64,000 nt of DNA. Origin: Arsenicibacter sp965247375. GTDB taxonomy: Bacteria > Bacteroidota > Bacteroidia > Cytophagales > Spirosomataceae. Of the stretch, positions 9,902 through 20,900 are shown one piece after another; the stretch's first letter is position 1; every line of letters begins with the position of its first letter. A program made the position numbers and the translations under genes. The stretch spans positions 1 to 64,000 of the forward strand of contig CBDFHU010000087.1 of NCBI GenBank assembly GCA_965247375.1. Reading direction: 5' to 3'. The notes beneath the pieces are model-generated. The model was not told where the DNA came from, did no database searches, and saw nothing but the letters and a program-made list of their open reading frames with translations.

Positions 9902-11911
9902 CTACTTTTTTTCTGGCGACAGGGAGTTAATCCAGGCCGCAATCTTCAAGGCATCGGCTTTCGGAACCTGCGGCATCGGCGGCATTTCTGTCGCGTAATC
10001 CGGCCAGTTTTGTGGCTTCGGATTGTGAATCAGTTCAACAATCTGCTCGTTGGTATATCCGCGCTTAGCGACTTCGGAATAGGCCGGACCAACCTGCCGC
10101 TTGTTCGCCTGATGGCAGGCCAGACAGGTGTGTTTCGCTAACAAGCCTTTCACTTCATCGTAGGTTGGAGCCTTGGCACTGGCAACCGCTTCTGTTTTCG
10201 TGGAGGCCGGTTTGGTCACGGCACCGGTTTTGGCACCTGCTTTGGCCGGTGTTGCTTTTCCTTTGGCTGGAGCGGTAGCTGGTGCCGGAGCAGGAGCCGG
10301 TGTTTCGGCGGTTTTGGCTTCTGAACTGAACGTGCTTACTTCGCTCATGGCCAGTTTCTGGCCTGTCGGAATGTTATTCAGCGTGTAGAACGCCAGCGGG
10401 TGAACCAATGAGTATGAACCATCGGTGCTGCGAACGCCGTCCAGACGGATTTCGTGGATGTGGTAACGGCGCAGGTTGTCCACGATGATACGGGCTTTCA
10501 GACCGTCGGCCGACAGTTTAACCCCTTTTATGGCGTTCGTTTCGCGGTTAACCGGCGGGCTGCCGTATACCGGATGGTATTTGTAGATAAAGCTGCTGAC
10601 CGAATACGAAGCCAGATCTTCGGCCGATTTGCGGTCAACCGGCGAGGTGAATTCGATTTCGAACCCATCCGGCATGGCGCGGACAGCCTTCATCTCAAAC
10701 GGCATCTTTTCGTTCCAGACCAGACGCTGTAAGCCTTCCGTGGCTTCACCGGCTGAACCCCAACCCCGGTTGGTTTCACCGACAAACAGCGAACCATCGT
10801 TGCCCCAAGCCATCCGGAGTACACCCGACTGGAAGCCGGCGCGGAAATCGAAGGCTGCTCCCTGGAATTCGCCGTTTACTTTCTCCATGTACACCCGCAT
10901 GATCTTGCTCTGGCCCTGATCACCAACCAGTAGCTGACCACTGAACGGCCCGAAGCTGCCTTCCGGAATGGCTACAATTTCGGAGTTCGAAATCCCGAAA
11001 ATACCGTGAGGTAACCAAACCGCCGGAAGCTGCAATTCAGGGAACTGCTCCTTCAGCGTGTAGAGTGGAATCGGTGTTTCGTCGGCTACGTTTTCCGGTT
11101 TGATGGCGCGGCCCTGCTCATTGCGGCGTTTCCGTGGGTCGATTTTCGCATACAGCTGCTGCTGGGTCAGCTTCACCGGTGAGTTTGGCATGTTAGACCA
11201 GCGGAGACCGGCCGGGTGACCCACCCACGCGCCTTTTTTCAGGTGCCATACACCACCCGAGCCAATCCAGTCGCCCTGGTTGTCGGAGTAGAACAGTTCA
11301 CCGTCGATCATACCCAGGCCGCAAGGAGAGCGAACCCCCGTTGCCCACGGTTCCATTTTACCGTCTTCGGTGATGTGCATCACCCAGCCCCGCCACGGGA
11401 CACGGCTTTCGCCCGCCCACCATTCTTCGTCACCGAAGGCTACGTTGCCCGATACGAAGAATGAACCGTCCGGTGCGATTTTAGGCCCGAAACTGTATTC
11501 ATGATAGTGACCAGACAACGGCCACGAAAAGATGGTCTTCATCAGATCGGCTTTGCCGTCCTTGTTGGAATCCACCAGTTTGGTCAGCTCGCCGCGCTGC
11601 GCACAATACAGAGAGCCGTCTTTGTAGGCCAGACCCAGGATTTCGTGCAGGCCTGAGGCATATTTACGGAAGAACGGCCGGCGGCTCGTCGGGTTTTCAA
11701 CGATGAATACATCGCCGCGACGCGTACCGATACCCAGATCGCCGTTTGGCAATACTGTCAGACCACCGACTTCGAGCAGGGTACCTTCCGGAGCCGGTAC
11801 CCGCATGATCCGGAAAAAATCTTCTTCTTTCGGAGATTCCTGTGCCTGAGCCGTCGACAGGAAAGCCGACATCAGGCAGGTGGAAAGCAAAAGTTTATGT
11901 AAGTTTCTCAT
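9902..11911 (-). CDS. Sorbosone dehydrogenase-like beta-propeller fused to cytochrome c
   Basis: A secreted protein of 669 residues. The signal peptide ends at STAQAQ. Residues of about 30-420 form a propeller of the glucose/sorbosone dehydrogenase type, with blocks such as GGLTVLPNGDLGIGTRRGDVF, GDQGQSKIMRV and FVGETNRGWGS. An Ala/Pro/Lys-rich linker at roughly 545-590 leads to a C-terminal c-type cytochrome domain with one haem site, CLACH, and a distal EMPPMPQ methionine region. This layout suggests periplasmic oxidation of a sugar or polyol with electrons passed to haem; the substrate is not known. It is the last gene of the minus-strand polysaccharide locus, six bases from the DUF1080 gene stop, so the two are almost certainly co-transcribed. 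Confidence 0.8.
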   Translation of the reverse strand: MRNLHKLLLSTCLMSAFLSTAQAQESPKEEDFFRIMRVPAPEGTLLEVGGLTVLPNGDLGIGTRRGDVFIVENPTSRRPFFRKYASGLHEILGLAYKDGSLYCAQRGELTKLVDSNKDGKADLMKTIFSWPLSGHYHEYSFGPKIAPDGSFFVSGNVAFGDEEWWAGESRVPWRGWVMHITEDGKMEPWATGVRSPCGLGMIDGELFYSDNQGDWIGSGGVWHLKKGAWVGHPAGLRWSNMPNSPVKLTQQQLYAKIDPRKRRNEQGRAIKPENVADETPIPLYTLKEQFPELQLPAVWLPHGIFGISNSEIVAIPEGSFGPFSGQLLVGDQGQSKIMRVYMEKVNGEFQGAAFDFRAGFQSGVLRMAWGNDGSLFVGETNRGWGSAGEATEGLQRLVWNEKMPFEMKAVRAMPDGFEIEFTSPVDRKSAEDLASYSVSSFIYKYHPVYGSPPVNRETNAIKGVKLSADGLKARIIVDNLRRYHIHEIRLDGVRSTDGSYSLVHPLAFYTLNNIPTGQKLAMSEVSTFSSEAKTAETPAPAPAPATAPAKGKATPAKAGAKTGAVTKPASTKTEAVASAKAPTYDEVKGLLAKHTCLACHQANKRQVGPAYSEVAKRGYTNEQIVELIHNPKPQNWPDYATEMPPMPQVPKADALKIAAWINSLSPEKK

Positions 11912-11916
11912 GGAGT

Positions 11917-13803
11917 TTAGAACAGAATCGAATAACTCAGTTTACCACTGCTGACCGGAACAATCAGTTCCTGACGGTTGCCTGCCGGACGAATAACCGG
12001 TTTAACATTGCCCGCCGTTTTGATGTAATACGACTTACCGTCGATCAGGTACGAACCGTCGCCGGTTGCTTCGATGGTAGCGCCGTCGGCCAGACGGGCG
12101 TACAGGTTCGACGCCGGGTTGCTGATCGTAATGTCGCGCTGCACACCGCTGCCGTTATCCAGCAGACGGATCACATCCTGCACCCCTGAGCCATAGATTT
12201 TGTACAGGAACGTCGGGCGGTCACTTTCATCAAGCGAGTAGCCTTCCGTTTTGAAGCCTGTACCGGTCGTGTCGGTAACCCAGGCTGCTTGTGGTGAGCT
12301 CAGTTTGTTGAGCACTAGCTGCGGTAAACCCAGCCGCTGTACCATACCGGTCGGGCGTGATGACCCGTCGCCCCGGCTGTTCCACATCGGCGTGGCATCC
12401 AGAAACTGACCGCGCCACACCTGCACCAGAAATCCGTTGTCGAGGTCATACGTGTAATGAATCTGCTCCGGGCTACCTACCGAAATTCCGTGGGTTACCC
12501 GCATCCGGCGACCCATGCCGTTCTCGTTCGGAACGTCCATGAAGCTACGCAGGAGCGTGTTGTTCGGGGCCTGAATCAGGATCGGACCATTGTCGTTGAA
12601 GCCACCTTCGGCCAGGTTATCGCCGATGAAGAACTCCCGCAGGCCTGAGCCCTGCAGCGACAAACCAATCGACGGAGTGGCGCGGCCCTGAACTTTTGAA
12701 TAGATAATTTCAACCGGTAATTCACCGGCTGGCAGCGAAACAGAGGCTGAGGCGCGGCGGTTTGAATTAGCCCATGGAAAAACCGTCTGGTTATTGATTT
12801 TCATGGATGTAAACCCGCCTGCACCGGCCAGATTGAAGGCATATTCGCCTGCTTCCTTAATGTTGAGTAAACCAGAATAGCGCACTAGAAAGTTATTCGG
12901 ACTAACGGTAACGTTGGCCGTCAGTTTGGGTGCCGTTCCCTTTGATTCGGGAGCCGCCTGACCCAGGGCATTTTCCTTGTCGTACTGGCCGGAGTACACC
13001 GCATAGGTCAAGCCGGTCAGCTCAGGACGTGGTTTGTTATAAACCGTATAGCGGATGTTCCGGAACGCAACCGGGCCATGATCGCCCTGAATCAGCAGTG
13101 GCCCGATGGCCACCTCGTCATTTTTCAGCGGACCACGTGTCGGGCCGGTCAGCTCCACGTTTTCGTGGATTGTGACCCCGTTCAGATCAATGCGCAGGAT
13201 TTTGGCGTTTTCGATTTTTTTACCGCTTTTGTCGAAACGCGGTGCCTGAAACGAAATACGCATACGCTGCCACAGACCGGGTGCTTTTGTTGCGTTCTGG
13301 CGGGCAGCATGGCCTTCGTAGCCTTTCTGACCTTCCGGACGGCTTTCATCCCACCGCTGGTAAATCGACCCGTTGTCGCCGATTTTGGCCGTTTTCTGGC
13401 CCCAGCTGTCGATCAGCTGGATTTCATACCGTCCCTGCAGGTAGATGCCGGAGTTTGAGCCTTTCGCCATCATGTACTCGAGGTCGAGGTCGAGGTCGCC
13501 GTGTTCGAGGGCCGACAACAGGTTGGCCTTCTCGCGGTCGGTTGGCAGGTTTACCAGTATTCCGGAGCCGGATTTGCTGGTCAGCGCGTTGTTTTTGGCA
13601 AAATCAGCGGTGACGTCGCCGGCAATCTGCCAGTTTTTACCGACGTTACCTCCGCCCGGATTCCGGAAAGCACTCAAGTCGTTGAGTGAGACCGTGTTCG
13701 GCTGTCCGTTCTGGGCCATTGCCGGGCCGAATAAGCCCAGGCTCAGCAGCCAGCAGCCGGTTGCAACCGAACGCGTAAGCACTTGTGAGGGTTTTGTGAA
13801 CAT
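11917..13803 (-). CDS. Secreted DUF1080 (3-keto-disaccharide hydrolase type) protein with C-terminal extension
   Basis: A protein of 628 residues. The signal peptide ends at GPAMAQ. Residues of about 40-255 are a DUF1080 concanavalin-like sandwich, recognisable by the SGILVNL segment, SNSGIYLQGRYEIQLIDSWG, and the closing GPVAFRNIRY. A PA14-like segment follows (about 265-400: GLTYAVYSG, FTSMKINNQTVFPW), then a sandwich region of unknown role. DUF1080 members are linked to 3-keto-glycoside hydrolysis and sugar binding. The pairing with a downstream sugar dehydrogenase-cytochrome is suggestive of oxidise-then-cleave chemistry, but this is inference. The gene sits 47 bp after GH92 and 5 bp before the dehydrogenase gene in one presumed operon. 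Confidence 0.8.
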   Translation of the reverse strand: MFTKPSQVLTRSVATGCWLLSLGLFGPAMAQNGQPNTVSLNDLSAFRNPGGGNVGKNWQIAGDVTADFAKNNALTSKSGSGILVNLPTDREKANLLSALEHGDLDLDLEYMMAKGSNSGIYLQGRYEIQLIDSWGQKTAKIGDNGSIYQRWDESRPEGQKGYEGHAARQNATKAPGLWQRMRISFQAPRFDKSGKKIENAKILRIDLNGVTIHENVELTGPTRGPLKNDEVAIGPLLIQGDHGPVAFRNIRYTVYNKPRPELTGLTYAVYSGQYDKENALGQAAPESKGTAPKLTANVTVSPNNFLVRYSGLLNIKEAGEYAFNLAGAGGFTSMKINNQTVFPWANSNRRASASVSLPAGELPVEIIYSKVQGRATPSIGLSLQGSGLREFFIGDNLAEGGFNDNGPILIQAPNNTLLRSFMDVPNENGMGRRMRVTHGISVGSPEQIHYTYDLDNGFLVQVWRGQFLDATPMWNSRGDGSSRPTGMVQRLGLPQLVLNKLSSPQAAWVTDTTGTGFKTEGYSLDESDRPTFLYKIYGSGVQDVIRLLDNGSGVQRDITISNPASNLYARLADGATIEATGDGSYLIDGKSYYIKTAGNVKPVIRPAGNRQELIVPVSSGKLSYSILF

Positions 13804-13850
13804 TGAAAAACAAGGATTAAATTTGGTGTTTAAGGGTTAGGATCAGTGCG

Positions 13851-16142
13851 TTATTTTTTATCAATTGAGAACGAATAAGGAGCGTCTGCCGGTCGGGTCC
13901 CCCACTGTTTGTTCGGCGTAGCACTCATGTTGACATCAATGGTCGCGCCCTGCAACAGTGCCTGATGGCTCAGCCACGTTTTGGTATAGGGCTTGCCGTT
14001 AACGGACATAGTACTGATATACCGGTTGGCTGTACTAGTGTTAGAAGCATTGATTACCACTTTTTTACCATTCTCAAGGGTAAGGGTTGCTTTCTTAAAC
14101 AGCGGAGAACCGATTACGTACTGGTCGCTGGCCGGACAGACAGGGTAGAAGCCAAGGGCGGTAAATACATACCAGGCCGAGGTCTGGCCGTTGTCTTCGT
14201 CGCCGCAGTAGCCGTCCGGAGTCGGCAGATACAGGCGGTTCATCACCTCACGCAGCCAGTACTGAGCTTTCCATGGCTCACCGGCGTAATTATAGAGGTA
14301 AATCATGTGCTGGATCGGCTGGTTTCCGTGGGCATACTGACCCATGTTGGCAATCTGCATTTCACGGATTTCGTGGATAACCCCTCGGTAGTAGCTTTCG
14401 TCGAAAACCGGTGGTAAGCTGAATACTGAATCCAGTTTAGCCACAAACTTCTGCCGGCCACCCATCAGGTCGATCAGGCCCTGTACATCGTGGAATACCG
14501 ACCAGGTGTAGTGCCAGCTGTTACCTTCCGTAAAGGCATCGCCCCATTTGAACGGATTGAACGGAGCCTGGAACTGGCCATCCTGATTTTTGCCGCGCAT
14601 CAGACCGGTCTGCGGGTCAAACAGGTTGCGGTAGTTCTGCGACCGTTTGGCAAACAGATCAATTTCGGACTGCGGGCGTTTCAGGGCTTTGGCCAGCTGG
14701 TAAATGGCAAAGTCGTCGTAGGCATATTCCAGGGTACGGGCGGCGTTTTCGTTGATTTTTACGTCATACGGCACATACCCCAGTTTGTTATAGTACTGCG
14801 CGCCACGGCGACCGACGGCATCCATCGGGCCTTCGTTATTGGCATTTTTCAGCAGCGCTTCGTAAAGCGTATTGATGTCGTAGCCACGGCCGCCTTTCAG
14901 ATAGGCTTCAGCCACGATTGATGCCGAGTTCGATCCCACCATCACGTTTCGCAGGCCGGGGCTTGCCCATTCCGGCAGCCAGCCGCCTTCCTTGTAGGCA
15001 TTGGCCAGGCCTTCCTGCATCTGGTTATTCAGCGACGGGTACATCAGGTTCAGGAACGGGAACAGCGACCGGAACGTATCCCAGAAGCCAGTGTCAGTAA
15101 ACATATACCCCGACCGGACTTCGCCATTGTAAGGACTATAGTGAACCACCTTGTTGGCAGCATCAATCTCAAAAAACTTACGCGGGAAGAGCAGAGCGCG
15201 GTACAGACACGAGTAGAACGTGCGCGTTTGGTCGATGCTGCCGCCTTCGATCTTCACGCGGTTCAGTTCCTTGTTCCAGGCGGCTTTCCCTCTAGCCATT
15301 ACTCCGTTGAATGAGTCGCTACCCAGTTCGCGGAGGTTCAGCTCGGCTTGTTCGTAGCTGATAAATGACGAGGCCACGCGGATATGCACCTGTTCGCCTT
15401 TGGTAGTTTTAAACCTGACAACAGCGCCGACGTGAGCCGCCTGAAGTTCGAGGGTGTCTTTCGCTACTTTGTAATTCTTCCAGCCCTGCGCCATGGCAAA
15501 CGGCTTGTCGAACGTCAGTACGAAATAGTTTTTGAAGTTGGCCGGCACACCGCCGCTGTTTTTGGTGGTATACCCGATAATTTTCCGTTGCGACGGGATG
15601 ACTTTGACGTATGAACCCCGGTCGAAGGCATCCAGGATCACAAACGAGCTGTCGGATTCAGGAAACGTCAGCCGGAACATGGCCGCCCGTTCGGTAGGGG
15701 CAATTTCCGTGGTAATGTCGTGATCAGCGAGGTAAACGCTGTAGTAATAGGGTTTGGCGATTTCGGCCTTGTGCGAGAACCAGCTGGCCCGGCTGTCTTC
15801 ATCAATCCGGAGTTTGCCGCTGACGGGCATGATCGAGAACTGGCCGTAATCGTTCATCCACGGCGAAGGCTGGTGTGTCTGTTTGAAGCCCCGGATTTTG
15901 TCGGACGCATACGTGTAGGCCCATCCGTTGCCCATTTTGCCGGTTTGCGGCATCCAGAAATTCATACCCCAGGGCATGGCAATGGCCGGGTAGGTGTTTC
16001 CGTTGGAGAGTGACGGTTTAGAGTCAGTTCCCATCAGGGTGTTAATCCACTCGACGGGGTCGGTAACGTTGGTAACTTGCTGGGCGCTGGCCTGGTAAGC
16101 CAAACCGGTAGTGAGTAGTAAAGCGATTAGGCGTTTTTTCAT
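13851..16142 (-). CDS. GH92 alpha-mannosidase
   Basis: A 763-residue secreted enzyme with signal peptide ending AYQASAQ. It has the full run of GH92 landmarks: INTLMGTDS and GNTYPAIAMPWGMNFW near the N-terminus, HQPSPWMNDYG, GFWDTFRSLFPFL, GGWLPEWASPG, GNSWHYTWSVFHD and the C-terminal DNGQTSAWYVFTALGFYPVCP. GH92 enzymes are calcium-dependent exo-alpha-mannosidases acting on N-glycan or mannan side chains. The length is normal for the family. The gene follows the SusC/SusD pair, which is the classic order of a polysaccharide utilisation locus, so the locus probably targets an alpha-mannoside; the exact linkage cannot be read. Confidence 0.93.
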   Translation of the reverse strand: MKKRLIALLLTTGLAYQASAQQVTNVTDPVEWINTLMGTDSKPSLSNGNTYPAIAMPWGMNFWMPQTGKMGNGWAYTYASDKIRGFKQTHQPSPWMNDYGQFSIMPVSGKLRIDEDSRASWFSHKAEIAKPYYYSVYLADHDITTEIAPTERAAMFRLTFPESDSSFVILDAFDRGSYVKVIPSQRKIIGYTTKNSGGVPANFKNYFVLTFDKPFAMAQGWKNYKVAKDTLELQAAHVGAVVRFKTTKGEQVHIRVASSFISYEQAELNLRELGSDSFNGVMARGKAAWNKELNRVKIEGGSIDQTRTFYSCLYRALLFPRKFFEIDAANKVVHYSPYNGEVRSGYMFTDTGFWDTFRSLFPFLNLMYPSLNNQMQEGLANAYKEGGWLPEWASPGLRNVMVGSNSASIVAEAYLKGGRGYDINTLYEALLKNANNEGPMDAVGRRGAQYYNKLGYVPYDVKINENAARTLEYAYDDFAIYQLAKALKRPQSEIDLFAKRSQNYRNLFDPQTGLMRGKNQDGQFQAPFNPFKWGDAFTEGNSWHYTWSVFHDVQGLIDLMGGRQKFVAKLDSVFSLPPVFDESYYRGVIHEIREMQIANMGQYAHGNQPIQHMIYLYNYAGEPWKAQYWLREVMNRLYLPTPDGYCGDEDNGQTSAWYVFTALGFYPVCPASDQYVIGSPLFKKATLTLENGKKVVINASNTSTANRYISTMSVNGKPYTKTWLSHQALLQGATIDVNMSATPNKQWGTRPADAPYSFSIDKK

Positions 16143-16290
16143 TTTTATATAATCCCCCGGTTAGTCGGTAACCAGGTACAGGATTTACGGTAACCAGCCC
16201 TGAACTGTGATTCAGGACAAGATGCCATCACAGCGGGCCGGATCACTCAATCACAAATCACACAATCACAACTGCGTTTGCCCCGTCGGA

Positions 16291-16322
16291 CCTGAGGAGA
16301 TTGCCGGAGCGCCCTCCTCAGG
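16291..16322 (-). other. Intercistronic hairpin between susD and GH92
   Basis: CCTGAGGAG (16291-16299) pairs with CTCCTCAGG (16314-16322) around a 14-base loop with no T-run on the minus strand. Hairpins at this position often stabilise or separate the susCD portion of a transcript from the enzyme genes. That role is inferred. Confidence 0.6.
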
Positions 16323-16348
16323 CCGGGGCAGGTAAGGGTCAGGCAGGA

Positions 16349-17968
16349 TTAGTAGCCCGGGTTTTGTTTCAGGTTCGGGTTCGCGGCCATCTGAAGCTGC
16401 GGAATCGGGAACAGGTTCTTCGATTCGTTGCTTGGCTGGTGATCCCACCATGAATACGTATGGAATGCGCCGAACCGGATCATGTCCGTACGGCGCTTGC
16501 CTTCGAAGATAAACTCACGACCGCGCTCTGCCAGCAGTTCCGGCAGCGTCAGAGTTGTCGTGGTATACGCTTCTTTGGCGAAATCAGCTGCGCTGAAGGC
16601 CCGTTTGCGGGTATCGTTGATCAGCTGTACGGCTTCGGCGGTGGCAGTTCCGTTATTTTTACGCATCAGCGCCTCAGCCTTGTTGAAATAAATATCGGTT
16701 AACCGGTATAACGCCCAGTCATTGCTCCAGTATTTAGCTTCTGACTGACGGCCGGGGCGATACTTGTTAAAGCGTGCACCGCTGTTTTCCTCCCCGTCGA
16801 TCATAGTTGAACGGGTGCCGCCTTCCGACGCACGACGGATTTCCTTCACGAATACCAGCTGTTTGCCTTTGTATTCTTCCGTTGCCAGTACCGGCTGTGA
16901 AGGGTTGGCTGCATATACCTGCGGACCGATCAGCATCCAGGTCGATTTGCGGAGGTCATTGTCTTTGAACGCGTCGTAGGCGCTCGGGATAACCACAACC
17001 CCGTTGTTGCCGTTGGCGTCACCGTCATAGATGAACCGCTGGGCAAAGTGGTAGAAGTCGCCGCTCCAGCCGCACCGTGTCGGCGTCAGCTGGTAGTCAT
17101 ACACCAGCTGGAACAGGATTTCCTTCGAGTTGTCGTTGGTATTGCTGTACGTAGCCAGCAGGTCGGCATCCAGCGCCGGTGTGCCGTTCAAACCGCCGGT
17201 TTCGCCCTTCATGATTTTGTCACAAGCCGCAATACACTCATCCCAGCGGGCCGTACCTGACCATACCTGAGCGTTCAGGTACAGTTCAGACAACATTGAG
17301 TAACCGGCCGCCTTGGTGATCCGGCCGATCATGGCCTTGCTCAGGTTGGGCAGCTTGTCAACGTTTTCCTTCAGTTCTTTTTCGACGAAGGCAAAGATTT
17401 CGGCACGCGGAACAGTCGGTGGGCTCAGGGGTACACCCACCGTAGTTACGAGCGGAATGTTGCCGTAGAGGTCCATGAGCTTCATGTAGTGGTACGCCCG
17501 GAACACTTTCAGCTCGGCCAGGAAGGCGTCGCGCTCCTGGTCAGAAACACCGGCAGCCTGGAAGTTGATCTTATCAAAGTCGCCAATGGTGTTGTTACAG
17601 AAACCGATACCGGTGAAAATCAGCCGCCATGGGTCCCAGATGTTGCTTTCGGTGTAGACCCAGCTGTGACCGTGCAGACGGATCCACTGCGCGTCGTCAT
17701 AGCCGTGACGGCCTTTTTGCGGCCATGCCAGCTGATCAGCCGAGAATTCGTTCAGCCGCCAGAAGCTGCGCTGACCAGTCGGGGCCATCCAGGCGTTGGC
17801 GTGGGTATAAGGCCGCAGTACGGCCGACAGAATTTCCTGACGGTTGTTATAAAAGTTATCGGCACTGATCTGGCTATACAGTGTTTCGTCGAGGTTTGTG
17901 CAGGCATTCATGCCAGACATAACGCCAACCAGGCCGGTCATCAAAAGTCCTTTTGTTATGCGATTCAT
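16349..17968 (-). CDS. SusD/RagB-type glycan-binding lipoprotein
   Basis: A 539-residue protein. The leader ends GMNACTN, a probable lipoprotein cysteine. Typical SusD features are FRAYHYMKLMDLYGNIPLVTT with TPR-like helices, and a C-terminal ELLAERGREFIFEGKRRTDMIRFG block followed by FPIPQLQMAANPNLKQNPGY. SusD proteins sit on the outer membrane over the SusC pore and capture oligosaccharides. The gene starts 14 bp after the partner susC stop. No divergence from the family is seen. Confidence 0.95.
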   Translation of the reverse strand: MNRITKGLLMTGLVGVMSGMNACTNLDETLYSQISADNFYNNRQEILSAVLRPYTHANAWMAPTGQRSFWRLNEFSADQLAWPQKGRHGYDDAQWIRLHGHSWVYTESNIWDPWRLIFTGIGFCNNTIGDFDKINFQAAGVSDQERDAFLAELKVFRAYHYMKLMDLYGNIPLVTTVGVPLSPPTVPRAEIFAFVEKELKENVDKLPNLSKAMIGRITKAAGYSMLSELYLNAQVWSGTARWDECIAACDKIMKGETGGLNGTPALDADLLATYSNTNDNSKEILFQLVYDYQLTPTRCGWSGDFYHFAQRFIYDGDANGNNGVVVIPSAYDAFKDNDLRKSTWMLIGPQVYAANPSQPVLATEEYKGKQLVFVKEIRRASEGGTRSTMIDGEENSGARFNKYRPGRQSEAKYWSNDWALYRLTDIYFNKAEALMRKNNGTATAEAVQLINDTRKRAFSAADFAKEAYTTTTLTLPELLAERGREFIFEGKRRTDMIRFGAFHTYSWWDHQPSNESKNLFPIPQLQMAANPNLKQNPGY

Positions 17969-17982
17969 AGGGTAGGTTCTGA

Positions 17983-20900
17983 TTAAAATCCGACATTAAG
18001 ACCAACGGTGAATGAGCGGGTGCGCGGGTAGAAACCGCGGCCGTCGATACCCGGTGCCAGACCGGTGTCGTCTACTTCAGGGTCTAAGCCCCGGTAGCCG
18101 GTGATCGTAAGCAGATTGCGTCCTGTGGCATACAGGCGGAGGTTACGGACAAACGGCGTCTTGAACTTAAAGTTGTAGCCTAGGGTCAGGTTGTCCAGCT
18201 TTACGAAGTCGCCGCGCTCCAGGTAGTAGTCAGAGTATTGCAGTACGTCGTTGATCTGGTTGTTGCGCGTAATGGCATCCAGTAAAACGTTGTTTGGCAG
18301 ATACACTTTGTTACCCGAGAAAGCCTGCTGCAGGTTCAGAATGTCGAACTTGAACTTGCCGCGGAAGAAAACCGTCAGGTCAAAGTTCTTGTACTTCAGG
18401 TTGTTTGTCCACGACAGGTAATATTTCGGAATACCGTTGCCGATGTACGAGAAATCGTCGTTCGGCACGATTTTGTCGGCTGTGACGGCCTCACCCGTTG
18501 CTTTGTAGAACAACCATTTGCCTTCCGGTGTGAAACCGGCGAAGCGCTTGCCGTAGAAGCTGCCCAGCGGACCGCCTTCAATCGTACGGATGGCCGGCCC
18601 GAGGGCACCGAAACCGCCGATATCACCGAAGGTCAGGAACGTAACTTTGAAGACATCATCCGAGAACGCAACCAGTTTGTTGTTCTGTGCGCTACCCATC
18701 AGGTCCATATCCCAGCGGAAATCGCCTTTTTTCATGATGTTACCGCTCAGGGTTACTTCGATACCGTTGTTGTCAACTGTACCTACGTTCGTAAACAGCG
18801 TCGACTGGATATATGGAGGCAACTGTGTGTTGAAGTTACCCAGCAGGTCGGTTGTCCGGCGCTTGTACACTTCAATGGCACCCGACAGACGGTTGTTGAA
18901 CAGACCGAAGTCCAGACCAATGTTTACTTCGTTTTTCCGCTCCCAGCGCAGGTTCGGGTTCGGGTTGTTGTTCGGGCCATACGTCTGACGCCATACACCA
19001 TCGTCGTTCAGGTAGAGGTTACCCGTGCCCAGCCGTACCAGCGACTGGTAGTTCGGAATACCCTGGTTACCCGTTACACCGAAACCGGCACGCAGTTTCA
19101 GGTTGTTGATGAACGTATACTGGTTCATAAACGGCTCGTTGGTGATGTTCCAGCCCGCCGATACCGCCGGGAAGTTACCGAACTTGTTGTTGGCACCGAA
19201 ACGTGACGAACCTTCACGGCGCAGGATAAACTGCAACAGGTACTTGTCTTTGTAATCGTAATTGATCCGGCCGAAAAACGCGATCAGCTTGTTATCTTCC
19301 TTACCGCTGGCCAGTGACGATTTACCGAGCTGGATAAAGTTACCGGCACCGAGGTTGTTTTCTTCGAAGGCGTTATTCAGAAAGCCCGAGTTGGCTGCTT
19401 CGAACGACTCGGCTACTCCATACTGATAGCTATACCCGGCCAGAGCGCGGATGGAATGATCTTCCTTGAAACGATGGCTGTACTCCAGTGTCGATTCGAA
19501 CGTGTAATTGTTCGACAGGTAATTCCGCTTACGGCCGTAGCCAGTTCCGTTAACCGGCGTACCGTTCAGGGTACCGATCTGCGAGAAACGGGAATCTGTC
19601 CGGCGGTATTCGTTATCGTTTTGCGAGTCCCGCATCAGGGCACCGAAAACCGATGCTTTCAGTCCGTCGATTGGTTCGAGCGTAAACCGTACGTCAGCCG
19701 ATGTGGTCTGCTGGTCGCGGCGGTTTTTCTCCTGATTCAGTCGGCCGAGCGGGTTGGTTGTTGAGCCTTCTTCGTAGTACTTGCCGTTAGTATCGAACAC
19801 TGGCTGTGTCGGGTTCCGGCCCAGCGCGTTTTCAAAGTCGCCGCTTGAGCCACCCAGCAGGTTGGCGCGGTTGAAGTTGGTGGCCAGGTTCACCTGCGCC
19901 GTTAACCGGTCGTTCAGACCACGCTGATTGAAGCTCAGACGTCCGCCGTACTGACGACGCCAGTTCTGGATCGTGATCGGGTTGGCTTCGTTGTAGTACA
20001 TCGAGGCCCGGTAGTTGCTGTTGCTGCTACCGCCCGACATCGCCAGGTTATGGTACTGGCTGATGTTCTGCTTATCCAGCAGCAGATCGTAGAAATCCGT
20101 TGACGCACCGAGGTCCTGCATCTGACCGCGTTTTACGTTAGTCGGGTCATTGCGGTAATTCCGCCATTCTTCGGCCGTCAGGTAACGCGGGCGCTTGGCC
20201 ACTACTTCGCGCTGTGCATAAGTCGAGTAATCGAAGCGGGCAGGACCTGCCTTGCCTTTTTTCGTCGTGATCAGGATAACGCCGGCGTTGGCGCGGGTAC
20301 CGTAGATGGCAGCGGCCGAACCGTCTTTCAGGACGTCGAACGATTCGATGTCGTCCTGCTGCAACAGGTCAAGGTTACCACCCGGAATACCGTCGATAAC
20401 GACCAGGGGCGAGCGGTCACCGTTGATGGAGACAATACCCCGTAACTGAATCGCAACACCTGAGTTCGGGTTATTGCCCTGCGTACGGGTAATCTGCAGA
20501 CCGGCTACTTTGCCCTGAATCAGGTCAAGTGCGTTCCGTGTACCACCCTGGTTGAAGTCTTCGACCTTCACCGACGTAACGGCTGAGGTTACTTCCGCAC
20601 GGCGCTGGGTACCGTAACCCACTACGACTACCTCATTCAGTGAACGGACATCCGATTCCAGAATGACGTCGATGGTCAGGCGGTTGTTTACCGGTACTTC
20701 CTGCGACTTAAAGCCGATCGACGAAATAACCAGCACCGAATTTCCTTCCGGAACGTTCAGGCTGAAGCGGCCTTCCACATCGGTTACCGTACCGACGGTT
20801 GAGGTGCCTTTCAGCAATACGGTGGCACTAGGCACCGGCTTGTTGGTTTCGTCGAGTACCCGGCCGCGAACGGTCAGAGGAGGCATCGCCGTCGATACCG